In this document: positions 28,802-37,542 of the stretch, piece after piece | Position numbering within the stretch: the first letter of the stretch is position 1 | Layout: every line of letters begins with the position of its first letter | NCBI GenBank assembly: GCA_018401565.1 | Contig: JAGYKS010000029.1 | Span: 137,001 to 201,000, forward strand | Source: Acidimicrobiales bacterium | Lineage (GTDB): Bacteria; Actinomycetota; Acidimicrobiia; Acidimicrobiales; Acidimicrobilacustridaceae | Reading direction: 5' to 3' | Length of the DNA: 64,000 bases | Notes under the pieces: model-generated | The model's database searches: none | Seen by the model: only the letters and a program-made list of their open reading frames with translations | What the model was told of the DNA's origin: nothing | Made by a program: the position numbers and the translations under genes

Positions 28802-30228
28802 GCAACAACAATGTTGAGGAGACCAGCGGACATGACCCGATCACTGGCCGGGCCACCGGCGGTCGCATCGGCGACCTGACGTGGCAGCTGTCACCCGAGG
28901 GCACCATCACCCACCCCGACGGCACCCCCTATTCCAACGATGAACTGCTCCGCCTGGGCAATGGCATCGATCGTCTGGGAGACCGCTCCGCTCACGAGGT
29001 GGCTCTTGACGACATCGACCTTGGCCAGGGCGCCACCTGGCTTCGACCCGATCGGGACCTGCTGTTTGAACGTCTGCGCAACGAGCTCCCGGTATCGCAG
29101 CAGCACGGCATTCCGTTTCTGGCCGGAACGCGCGACCTCGCCTGGTGGGCGGTGACGCGTCATGTCGATGTCACCTACGTGAGCCGTCATCCTGAACTGT
29201 TCGCCTCGGGACGGGGCGGGACCAACATCGGCGACATCCCTGACGAGCTGGCCGAATTCCTCGGCTCCATCATCAACATGGACGCCCCCCGGCACACCAA
29301 GATCCGAAGGCTCATTTCAGCGGGGTTCACGCCCAAGCGCGTTGCCGCCCTGGACGACGCCGTGAGGTCGCGTGCCGCCGCCATCGTGGACGCCATTGCC
29401 GAGCGCGGTGAGTGCGACGTGGTGTCCGACATCGCTGCTGCCCTGCCCCTGCAGGTCATCTGCGACATGATGGGCATTCCCGAGTCCGACGAACAGCGCA
29501 TGTTCGAGCTGTCCAACGTGATCCTGGGGTTCGGCGATCCCGAATATGTCTCCACCATCGGGGACCTGGTGAACGCCGGCATGGAGCTGTTCCAGTACGG
29601 CCTGGCGCTGGCCGAGGCCCGGCAGCGTGATCCCCGCGACGACATCGCCACCGCCCTGGTGCACGCCGAGGTTGACGGCGAGCGCCTCACCGCTGCCGAG
29701 CTGGGGTCGTTTTTCGTCCTGCTGGTGGTTGCCGGCAACGAGACCACCCGCACCGCCATCAGCCACGGGCTGCTGGCGTTGTCTGAACATCCCGACCAGC
29801 GCCAGCTGTGGCTGGCCGACATGGACACCGTGTCGCCAACGGCGGTGGAGGAAATCGTGCGGTGGGCATCACCGGTGATTCACTTCCGCCGCACCGCCAC
29901 CACCGATCTTGACCTCGGCGGACAGCACATCAGTGAGGGCGACCGGGTGGTGGTGCTCTACCTGTCCGCCAACCGTGACACCGGAGTGTTCGACGATCCC
30001 TACAGCTTCGATGTGACCCGGTCCCCCAACGACCACGTGGCATTCGGCGCCGGCGGACCCCACTTTTGTCTGGGGGCGAACCTGGCCCGCCGGGAAATCC
30101 GGGTGATGTTTGAGGAACTTTTGACCAGGGTGCCCGATCTCACCGTGAGCGGCGAACCAGAACGGCTCCGGTCGGCGTTCATCAACGGCATCAAGCGCAT
30201 GCCGGCGACGTTCACCCCCGTGGGCTGA
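28798..30228 (+). CDS. Cytochrome P450
   Basis: This 476-residue soluble P450 has every core motif: AGNETTR in the I helix (residues 312-318), ExxR at Glu352-Arg355, and the heme loop FGAGGPHFCLG with the ligand Cys424. The region INMDAPRHTKIRRLISAGFTPKRV resembles the CYP124/125/142 group that oxidises methyl-branched lipids and sterol side chains, but that is only a resemblance. The first 60 residues form an unusual Asp/Thr-rich leader. AGGAGG lies eight bases before the GTG start, which overlaps the LLM stop. A ferredoxin gene was not seen nearby. Confidence 0.93.
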   Translation: MSNNNVEETSGHDPITGRATGGRIGDLTWQLSPEGTITHPDGTPYSNDELLRLGNGIDRLGDRSAHEVALDDIDLGQGATWLRPDRDLLFERLRNELPVSQQHGIPFLAGTRDLAWWAVTRHVDVTYVSRHPELFASGRGGTNIGDIPDELAEFLGSIINMDAPRHTKIRRLISAGFTPKRVAALDDAVRSRAAAIVDAIAERGECDVVSDIAAALPLQVICDMMGIPESDEQRMFELSNVILGFGDPEYVSTIGDLVNAGMELFQYGLALAEARQRDPRDDIATALVHAEVDGERLTAAELGSFFVLLVVAGNETTRTAISHGLLALSEHPDQRQLWLADMDTVSPTAVEEIVRWASPVIHFRRTATTDLDLGGQHISEGDRVVVLYLSANRDTGVFDDPYSFDVTRSPNDHVAFGAGGPHFCLGANLARREIRVMFEELLTRVPDLTVSGEPERLRSAFINGIKRMPATFTPVG

Positions 30229-30242
30229 CCTGCACGGTCAGC
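30224..30242. terminator. Palindrome holding both stop codons of convergent genes
   Basis: GCTGACC TGCAC GGTCAGC is a perfect 7-bp stem with a five-base loop. It contains the P450 stop (30226-30228) and the stop of the minus-strand binding-protein gene (30238-30240). Only nine bases separate the two genes, so this hairpin is the likely bidirectional terminator. Confidence 0.5.
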
Positions 30243-31955
30243 GGTCGCACGCTGACGGGTAGTCGGGGAATCGTTCGGACTCCGGTGCCTGTTCGTACAG
30301 CGTGACTGCCCCGGTGGGATCAAAGGCAGCCGGATCCGTCTGCGGCCACTCTCCAGCCAGGTACCGCTTGCCGCCGTCGACGTAGGCGTACATGCCCTGG
30401 CCCTCACGACCGTTCTCATCAGGACCGACCGCCGACACATCCCACCACAGCTCGGTGGCGTCATCGATGCCCTGGTAATCCACCTGACCCCAACGTCCCT
30501 TGGCCGGCTGACCCCATGACAGCGACGGGTTGCCGATGCCGCGGGGGGTGGGATTGGCGTTGAACAGGGCCTGACGGAAGCTCTGGTGGGTCAGGTCAGG
30601 GCCAGCCCCCTGCAAGGCACTGAAAAACACCGCCGGGACCGGATAGATGAGTTCGATGGTGTCGTCAGCGGGTGGCTCGGCACACGTCTGCCAGCGAAAC
30701 AGCCGCCGACCGTTGGACAATTGCGGGTCACTGCGGGCCACCAGCGTGGAGATGCCAAAGGCATTGGCCCACTGCGCCTGGTCGTAGGTACGGGCGAACA
30801 CGGTGGTGTCCGCCAGCGGCGAACCGGCCACGACCCACTCGGGGAAATAACCCTGGTCGGTGGCCACCCGGGTGAACGTGGCCGGGGTGAGCGGGTCGCC
30901 AGTGAGCAGCACGCTGGTCACCCCGGCGTCTTTCATCCTGGCGATGATGCCGGGGGCTTCAGTCGAGACATCCAGTGGATTGCGGTAGGTGGCCACCACG
31001 GCCAGCTCCTCGCCGAACTCGGCCAGATTCGCCGCCAGTTCGTCAGCCACCAGCGACGACGCTGCACCAGTATCCAGATACACCAGTCCGAAGCGGCGCT
31101 CCTGCGACGCCAGGGCTGGATCGCCGGCGTGCTCGGCAGGTTTGCCGCTCAGCCGTTTCCCGATGTACTCCGCCAGATGCTGACGCAGCTGCCACGGCCC
31201 CATGCCGATGCTGATCAGGTACGGGTCGTTGGCCGCCAGGTACTCAGGCGTGTTGCCTCCGCCACCGCCAAGATTCAGGATTCCCCGTGCGGCCAGTTCG
31301 TCGGCGAAGGCGTCGTTCAGCGCCGGGCCACCCCACACCGCAAACGGCTTGATGTCCTCGGCGATCTCGGCGGCCGCCGCCCGGGCGGCCACCTCGTCGA
31401 TGGCGTCGCCGGTGGCCTCGTACACGACCAGCTCAACGGTGCGGCCGTAGGTCTCGTAGTACTCCTGGAACAACGGAAGCATCTGCTCGTAGGTGGCGGT
31501 GTTGTCCTCTGGAGTGTCGTCGGTGACCGCTCCGGTGATGGCACTCAGGATGGCGTCGTTGTCCGGTGCCTGATAGAGCACGACCTTGATGCTGTCGGCA
31601 GTCACGCCCTCGGCGGTCGCTCCCCCGTTGTCCCCTCAAACGGGGCGAAGCACGCCGGAGCGAAGAACGAGGGAATGGCGGCCTGGCCACGTTCGGTGTC
31701 GCAGGTTTCGGGCCAATCGATGTCGAGCCCCTGTTCCTCTGCCACCCAAAACGGGATCACGCCCACCGGCAGTGTGATGGTCTCGCCCCACTCGCTCACG
31801 TACTGGTAGCCACCAGCTGCGTCACCGCCGCCCGTGGCCTGTCCGGGATCATCGCCACCGGAGCCACCGGTGAACGCCACCACCCCGGCCACCACGGCGA
31901 TGACCGCCACGATGGCCACCAGCGGCCCGTACCGTCGAATCATTGTGGAATCCAT
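30238..31955 (-). CDS. Liv-type ABC transporter substrate-binding protein (frame broken by a one-base deletion)
   Basis: The product is a type I periplasmic-binding-fold protein of the branched-chain-amino-acid (Liv) class. Two frames join at the run of five C at 31622-31626; adding one base gives a 572-residue protein. The N-terminus is one membrane helix (RRYGPLVAIVAVIAVVAGVVAF) without a lipobox Cys, so it is probably tethered by the helix. Residues after about 130 have the ligand-binding domains (SIKVVLYQAPDNDA, GILNLGGGG, SVLLTGDPLTPATFTRVATDQGYFPEW). There are extra Cys residues. GGGGGAGCAGGC precedes the ATG at 31955. It is the last gene of the liv cassette. The ligand is unknown. Confidence 0.87.
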
Positions 31956-32003
31956 GCCTGCTCCCCCCGTGGACCCTGGTGGTCCTGCCATCGGTCTCTG
32001 CAT

Positions 32004-32042
32004 TGTTCACTACCCATGTTCACTACCCATGTTCACTAATCA
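32004..32042. repeat. 13-bp direct repeat, three tandem copies upstream of the binding-protein gene
   Basis: TGTTCACTACCCA occurs at 32004 and 32017, and a third copy (32030-32042) differs at three positions near its end. On the minus strand it reads TAGTGAACATGGG-like units. The array spans the livG stop and lies 49-87 bases before the binding-protein start. Confidence 0.85.
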
Positions 32043-32896
32043 TCTGAGCCACCGCCACTGCGTTGGATGACCTCCTGGGTGGTCCCAAGGTACGAGGCCA
32101 CCACCAGCGGATGATGCAATACGTGGTCCACCGTGCCCTCGGTCACCACCCGACCCTGATCCAGCGCCAGCAACCGGTCAGCAACCGAGGAAATGAGTGG
32201 CATGTCGTGCTCGATGATCACCACCGCCGCCCCCAGCTCAGAAGCGACCCGGGTGATCACCGGCGCCAGGGCTTCGGTCTCACGCTGGGCGATGCCGCTC
32301 GACGGTTCGTCGAACAAGACCACCGACGGGCGGTGGGCCATGATGCAGGCCAGATCCACGATCCGGCGCGACCCGGTGGACAGTTCACGAACAAACTTGG
32401 ACCTGAACGCCTCCAGCCCGAGGAGCTCGATCAGTTCATCGGTTCGGGTGCTGACCTCGGCCTCGGAGTCGAACACCGCCGGCATGTGCAGCGCCGCCAG
32501 TACCGGGTCACGCACTGTGGTCCAGCGATCCAGCGACACCTTTATCGTGTCTTCCACCGTGAGACCGGGAAACAGGCGGGCATCCTGGAACGACCGGCCC
32601 AGACCAAGATGCGCCCGACCGGCAGGGGGCACGTCGGTCACGTCACGTCCGGCCAGCACCACCGAGCCGGCGTCCACACCGACGAAACCACTGATGAGGT
32701 CAAACAGCGTCGTCTTTCCCGCACCGTTTGGTCCGATCACCCCGAGTATCTCGCCAGAAGCCACCGCCAGGCTTACGTCGTCGACGGCCACGATGCCGCC
32801 GAACCGCTTGCTCACTCCGGTGACCTCCAGCGCCGGCAGGCCCGGGTTGTTGTCAGCGGCGCCATCACGCAACGGCGCCCCGGAGGGTTCGCGCAC
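32036..32896 (-). CDS. livG: Liv-type ABC transporter ATPase (LivG-like)
   Basis: The 286-residue ATPase powers uptake with LivF. Walker A is GPNGAGKT (residues 55-62), Q loop in RSFQDARLFPGLTVED, Walker B VVLFDEPSSGI, switch His in IIEHDMPLI. The ABC signature reads LSTGSRRIVDLA, where most LivG have LSYGQQR, so it is degenerate. Its start overlaps the end of the MFS-LivF gene by 32 bases. The last codons overlap the 13-bp repeat array. It should act at the inner membrane with the LivH-LivM fusion. Confidence 0.92.
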   Translation of the reverse strand: MREPSGAPLRDGAADNNPGLPALEVTGVSKRFGGIVAVDDVSLAVASGEILGVIGPNGAGKTTLFDLISGFVGVDAGSVVLAGRDVTDVPPAGRAHLGLGRSFQDARLFPGLTVEDTIKVSLDRWTTVRDPVLAALHMPAVFDSEAEVSTRTDELIELLGLEAFRSKFVRELSTGSRRIVDLACIMAHRPSVVLFDEPSSGIAQRETEALAPVITRVASELGAAVVIIEHDMPLISSVADRLLALDQGRVVTEGTVDHVLHHPLVVASYLGTTQEVIQRSGGGSDD

Positions 32897-35084
32897 CGAC
32901 TACCGGAGCGGGTTCGGCACCGTGTCCAGAAGCGTCCAGGCGAAGGGCCATGCCCGATGCCGCACCTTCAAGGAACACCGACCGCAGGACGTCAGGACGC
33001 TCCAACAGCTCGACGGTTGGACCGTGGAATCGGATCTGTCCCTTTTCCATGAAGTAGGCCTCGTCGGCCAGGGTCAGGGCCACGTTCACCGACTGCTCCA
33101 CCACAATCACGGTGGCGCCGTCATCTCGCATGGATCGGACCATCGGGACCAACTGCTCCACCACCACCGGAGCCAGGCCGAGCGACAACTCGTCGATGAG
33201 CACCAGCCTGGGTCCCTGCACCACGGCCATACCCAACGCCAGCATCTGCTGCTGACCACCCGAGAGGTTCGCAGCCGGCTCGTCGGCCCGCTGCCTGAGT
33301 ACGGCGAAGGCATCGAACACCTGCTCCAGACGGGCGTCCACCTCCCGACGGTTGCGGCGCACCAGCCATCCTGCGGTGCGCAGGTTCTCCAGCACGGTGA
33401 GCGAGGGGAACACGCCCTGTCCGCCGGGGACCTGTATGACCCCCCGGGCTGCGATCTCGTTGGGTGGGGCATGGGTGACGTCCCTGCCATCGAGGATCAC
33501 GGCACCCTTGTCGGCCTCGACCACGCCGCTGATGGCCTTGAGCAGCGTGGACTTTCCGGCTCCGTTGGTCCCCAGCAGGGCCACGATCTCGCCTTCGTCG
33601 ATGTCGAGGTCCACGCCGAACAGCACCTGCACGTCGCCGTAGGCAACTTCGAGATTGCGGACCAGCAATCGCTTGGAGTTGCCCTGACGGCGCTGTGCGG
33701 CCACTTCTGACAGTGCTGCCGACGTGGTCCACACGTTGTCGATGTCACGACGTATGAACTTGCCGGCCGAGGCGATGGCCAGCCCGCCGATCAGGAACAT
33801 GGGGACCATGGCCAGCATCCCCACCCGCAGGCCCCACACCTGACCGATCACCCCGATCACCGGGATCAGCGTGAGTCCGGGCAGAACGAACACCGAGCCC
33901 ATGGAAAAGCCCATGGATCGGGCCCGAGCCGGGATGGCCAGTGACAGGGCAGCGAAGATCCCCGGGATCAAAAAGGCCAGACACGACGTGATCACGATGT
34001 TGGCCACCAACGCCACAACGATGTTGGGGGCCAGGGCAAACACCGCTGCCCCGATGGTGATGATGCCCACCACCCATCCCAGGAACCGGAACATGGTGCT
34101 GGGATCCTTGGCGAACATTCGCATCCCGATGCGGGCACCGACGATCAGGCCCACCAGCTGGAAGGGTTCGGTGGCCGACCCCACAAAACCACGCTGGGCG
34201 GCGTCAAGGCCGAACACCTCTTCGTAGTAGAAGGAAGCGAACAGCAGGAATCCGGCCAGCGCCGGGGCCAAAAACGGCAGGGTGCGGTAGATGCGTCGGA
34301 GGCTGTCGATCTTCCAGCACATCCGCCACGCCTCAGCGAATGACGGAGGCTCCTCTTCGGTGGCGATCGCCTCCTCACTGGCCCCCATGGCCCGGCGTTC
34401 GCGCGCTCCCCGCACCGGATCACGGAGCCGCAGACCGAGGATCACGATGATCACGGTTGGGACGGCGAAGATGATGAACGGAGCCCTCCAGCCGAACCAG
34501 GTGGCAAGGAGTCCCGCTGACAACGGACCGACAAACTGACCCACCGAATTTGCCGCCCGATGGAACGAGTAGATCCGGGGGCGAATCTCCATCGAGTACC
34601 AGTCGGCGAGCAGGGAGTTGTGGGTTGGGTCGATCACGGCCTTGCCGACCTGCGATCCCGCCAGCATCACGCCCAATACCCAGATGGTTCCCGCCACCCC
34701 GATCCCCACCGAGAACACCGCCAGCACCAGTCCCCCGCCCAGGGCCAGACCCACCCGGTTACCCCGGTCGGAAAGAATCGCTATGGGTACGGTGAGCCCG
34801 AGTGCCACTGCGTAGGCCAAAAAGACCACCACGGTGATCCCGCTGAGCCCGATTCCGAAGTCGGCGGCAATGTCGGGGGCCAGAATTCCGAATGCGGCGC
34901 GATCCAGTTCGTCCACGGCGTTGAGACCAAACAGGATCACCAACCCATACAGCGGCCCGTCACCAGTAAGCAGTCGCATCTTGGCGATGGGGTGCCGCCA
35001 ACTGGTACCGCCGCCGTCACGATCTGCACCGCCATCTGCGGGACCACCGCTGCTGCCGCCTCCAGCAGCCAGCACACCGGTCAT
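32865..35084 (-). CDS. Fusion of an MFS-type transporter with a LivF-type ABC ATPase
   Basis: One 739-residue protein joins two transporter types. Residues of about 40-465 form a 12-helix MFS-like domain (LFGLNAVDELDRAAFGILAPDIAADFGIG; ILSDRGNRVGLALGGGLV; RIYSFHRAANSVGQFVGPLSAG). Residues from about 485 form a complete LivF ATPase with Walker A GTNGAGKST (505-513), signature LSGGQQQMLALG, Walker B RLVLIDELSLGL and switch His-equivalent region VIVVEQSVNVAL. The linker (VWTTSAALSEVAAQRRQGNSKR) has no frame change or internal start context, so the fusion looks genuine. Its start overlaps the permease stop by four bases (ATGA). How the MFS half works with the ABC permease is unknown. Confidence 0.9.
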   Translation of the reverse strand: MTGVLAAGGGSSGGPADGGADRDGGGTSWRHPIAKMRLLTGDGPLYGLVILFGLNAVDELDRAAFGILAPDIAADFGIGLSGITVVVFLAYAVALGLTVPIAILSDRGNRVGLALGGGLVLAVFSVGIGVAGTIWVLGVMLAGSQVGKAVIDPTHNSLLADWYSMEIRPRIYSFHRAANSVGQFVGPLSAGLLATWFGWRAPFIIFAVPTVIIVILGLRLRDPVRGARERRAMGASEEAIATEEEPPSFAEAWRMCWKIDSLRRIYRTLPFLAPALAGFLLFASFYYEEVFGLDAAQRGFVGSATEPFQLVGLIVGARIGMRMFAKDPSTMFRFLGWVVGIITIGAAVFALAPNIVVALVANIVITSCLAFLIPGIFAALSLAIPARARSMGFSMGSVFVLPGLTLIPVIGVIGQVWGLRVGMLAMVPMFLIGGLAIASAGKFIRRDIDNVWTTSAALSEVAAQRRQGNSKRLLVRNLEVAYGDVQVLFGVDLDIDEGEIVALLGTNGAGKSTLLKAISGVVEADKGAVILDGRDVTHAPPNEIAARGVIQVPGGQGVFPSLTVLENLRTAGWLVRRNRREVDARLEQVFDAFAVLRQRADEPAANLSGGQQQMLALGMAVVQGPRLVLIDELSLGLAPVVVEQLVPMVRSMRDDGATVIVVEQSVNVALTLADEAYFMEKGQIRFHGPTVELLERPDVLRSVFLEGAASGMALRLDASGHGAEPAPVVGARTLRGAVA

Positions 35085-37393
35085 CGGTCACCATCCGCAC
35101 TACTGCCGACGTCACCATCGGGCTCGCCGGTATCAGCCAGCAGACTGGCCGACGTCACCCCGTTTCGTCGCGCCACCGACCGCAGCCACAGGTCACGCAC
35201 CCGGTACACCAACCCGCCCAGACCACCGGGCAGCACCAGCAGCACGATCAGCACACCGGCCCCGGTGGCCAAAAGCTGGAATTCGGTGGGAAGGAACCAG
35301 CCACCTCCCTGCAGGAAGACAGCGCCCAGCACCGCTCCCACCAGCGACCCGAGCCCACCCACGACCGCAGCGGTGAAAACCAGCAGGTTCTGCTCGGGGG
35401 CGATGAGTCCGGGGCTGAACACCTGTTGATGGTGCACAAGGAGTCCGCCGGCCATGGCGGCCACGAAACCCGACAGGGCGAACGATGTGAGCTTGGCCCG
35501 GGTCACGTTGATGCCAAAGGCCTGGGCACCACGTTCGTTGTCGCGCATGGCCACCATCACCCGTCCGGTCCGGGAGTGCCGAACGCCCGTCACCAAAAAC
35601 AGGGCGAAGACGAACCCGGCCAGACAGAGGTAGTACAGCGCCGTGGGTGACTCGAGCTGGATGCGACCCAGCAACGGTTGCCGCTCGATCCGTCCCTGGG
35701 GGATCCAGCTGAAGAACTGTGGGTTGAGGAGGTAGGACGAAACCGCCATGGCGAAGGCAAGGGTGACGACCCCCAGGTACAGCCCCCGAAGCCTCAGCGC
35801 CGGCAGGCCCACCACCAGTGCCACCAGCGCTCCGGCTATACCGGCCACCAGCAGTGCCAGCGTGATGTCGAAGCCCCACTGGTTGGTGGCCACCGCAGCG
35901 ACCGCCCCGCCGACGCCAACGAACCCCATCTGGCCCAGCGACACCTGACCGGCCCAACCGGTGAGCACCACCACCGACACGGTCACCATGGCGTAGACGA
36001 TCACCGCTGATGCCTTGAGCGAATCGGCGGTGCCGAGCACGTGGGGCAGGACCAGCAGGACCGCACCCAGCCCGGCCACAACTCCCACTCGCACCAAACG
36101 CACCTCGGACAGCCGCCGCAGCTCTTTGGGCACCGGACGCACGTCCTGGGTGCTCTGCCACGAGGACGCTGCATCGTCGTCGGCACGGGTCTGGCCGACG
36201 CGCCGAACCAGCAGCGCCACCAGGATGACCACTCCCATGATGGGGGCCACGAGTGATGCCCGGCGGGCGTCGAGAGTGAACACCCACAGGTTCACGGTGT
36301 CGTTCCACACCACGCCCTGCTCGAGGATTCCCAGTGCAACCGCCGACACCGCAATGGACGGCAGGTCGGTGAGCCGCCCCAGGGTGAGGGCAGCGAACGC
36401 CATCAACAGCACATTGAGACTGAAGGCTGAGCCGACGGGAAGGCCGATCACCCCGGCCCGCAGGAACAACCCCACGAACGACAGCACCCCGGCGATAACC
36501 CACACATAGGTGTTCAGGCGACGTACCGGAATGCCGAGCATGGACGCCCGGTCGGATCGCTCAGCGCTTGCCCGCACCGCAGTTCCAACAGCGGTTGAGC
36601 GCAAGAACAGCGCCACAGCCACCAGCAGCAGGGGTGCAACCACCCAGGCCAGGACATGATCGGAACGAAACACCAAAGGCGCAACGTCAAACTGGAACTG
36701 CCACGGCAGCGAGATGCGCTCGGCGGTTGCGGAAACATCGGACACGGCCCGGCCGGTGAGGTCGGCAAGCCATCCCGGCAACAGCAACGTGACCACGACC
36801 AGGACCTGGGCGAGCCCAATGGTGGCCACGGTCAGGATCAGCCGTGGGGCGGTGAAGAATCTCCTGATGACAACCAGCTCGGTCAGCGCACCAACCACGA
36901 TCGCTGCCACCAGACCCGCCACCAGACCCAGGACGTAGCTCCAGGCGAAGCTCTGCACCAGAATCAGCGACAGCGTTGCCGGGGCCATGCCGAGGTCGCC
37001 CTGGGCGAAGTTGAGGATCCGGTTGGCCCGGTAGATGAGCCCCATCCCGACCGCCACCAGCGCCCCAAGCAGGCCGACGGTGACACCCTGCAGCCAGATT
37101 CCCAGGGGAACCGGGAAGATCAGCAGCTGTACCGCCACGAGTACCACTGCCGGGCCGGCCACCGAGCGCAACCTCGCCACGATCGGCCCGGCGCGCTCGG
37201 CAAACGTGGCGCTCTCGGCAAACCTCCGGCCCCGGTCGAGGGGACCACGCGCCTGGACATCCGCTCCGCGCTGGTTGTCGGGGGCGGGAGCGCCTGTGCC
37301 GACACTCGAACCCACGAACAAGGGGTCGTTATCCGCGCTCCTGTTCGGCGTTCGCCGCCGTGAGGCCAGTCCCTGGTCGTCGCTCAGTATCAC
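35081..37393 (-). CDS. LivH-LivM fused ABC permease
   Basis: This 770-residue membrane protein contains both permeases of a Liv system. Residues of about 85-380 are LivH-like (GVTVGLLGALVAVGMGLIYRANRILNFAQGDLGM; RASAERSDRASMLGIPVRRLN), and about 430-740 LivM-like (GWAGQVSLGQMGFVGVGG; LRLRGLYLGVVTLAFAMAV; MVAMRDNERGAQAFGINVTRAKLTSFALSGF). The N-terminal 70 residues are disordered and polar. It starts at GTG 37393. It is the first gene of the cassette, followed by MFS-LivF, LivG and the binding protein. The lipophilic neighbours (P450, acyl ligase) suggest a hydrophobic acid may be carried, but amino acids are equally possible. Confidence 0.92.
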   Translation of the reverse strand: MILSDDQGLASRRRTPNRSADNDPLFVGSSVGTGAPAPDNQRGADVQARGPLDRGRRFAESATFAERAGPIVARLRSVAGPAVVLVAVQLLIFPVPLGIWLQGVTVGLLGALVAVGMGLIYRANRILNFAQGDLGMAPATLSLILVQSFAWSYVLGLVAGLVAAIVVGALTELVVIRRFFTAPRLILTVATIGLAQVLVVVTLLLPGWLADLTGRAVSDVSATAERISLPWQFQFDVAPLVFRSDHVLAWVVAPLLLVAVALFLRSTAVGTAVRASAERSDRASMLGIPVRRLNTYVWVIAGVLSFVGLFLRAGVIGLPVGSAFSLNVLLMAFAALTLGRLTDLPSIAVSAVALGILEQGVVWNDTVNLWVFTLDARRASLVAPIMGVVILVALLVRRVGQTRADDDAASSWQSTQDVRPVPKELRRLSEVRLVRVGVVAGLGAVLLVLPHVLGTADSLKASAVIVYAMVTVSVVVLTGWAGQVSLGQMGFVGVGGAVAAVATNQWGFDITLALLVAGIAGALVALVVGLPALRLRGLYLGVVTLAFAMAVSSYLLNPQFFSWIPQGRIERQPLLGRIQLESPTALYYLCLAGFVFALFLVTGVRHSRTGRVMVAMRDNERGAQAFGINVTRAKLTSFALSGFVAAMAGGLLVHHQQVFSPGLIAPEQNLLVFTAAVVGGLGSLVGAVLGAVFLQGGGWFLPTEFQLLATGAGVLIVLLVLPGGLGGLVYRVRDLWLRSVARRNGVTSASLLADTGEPDGDVGSSADGDR

Positions 37394-37542
37394 TCACGCC
37401 GGTCGACCCCCCGCCAGCCAGGCGCACGTTCCCGTACGCCCTGACAGTACTCGGTCCAGCTACGGGACGTGAACGGCGTCACACCTGCGACAACCAGCGG
37501 TCCGACGGCGGACGGTCAGTTGGGGAGCTCCCCCGGAGGCCG

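Noticed and set aside
32865-35084. The MFS-LivF protein as another indel artefact
   Set aside because: No alternative stop or start with a ribosome binding site is seen at the junction, and the linker keeps normal composition; kept as genuine but flagged for read checking.
35193-36503. Long open frames on the opposite or shifted frame of the Liv permease
   Set aside because: They show no domain signatures and follow from high third-position GC in real genes.
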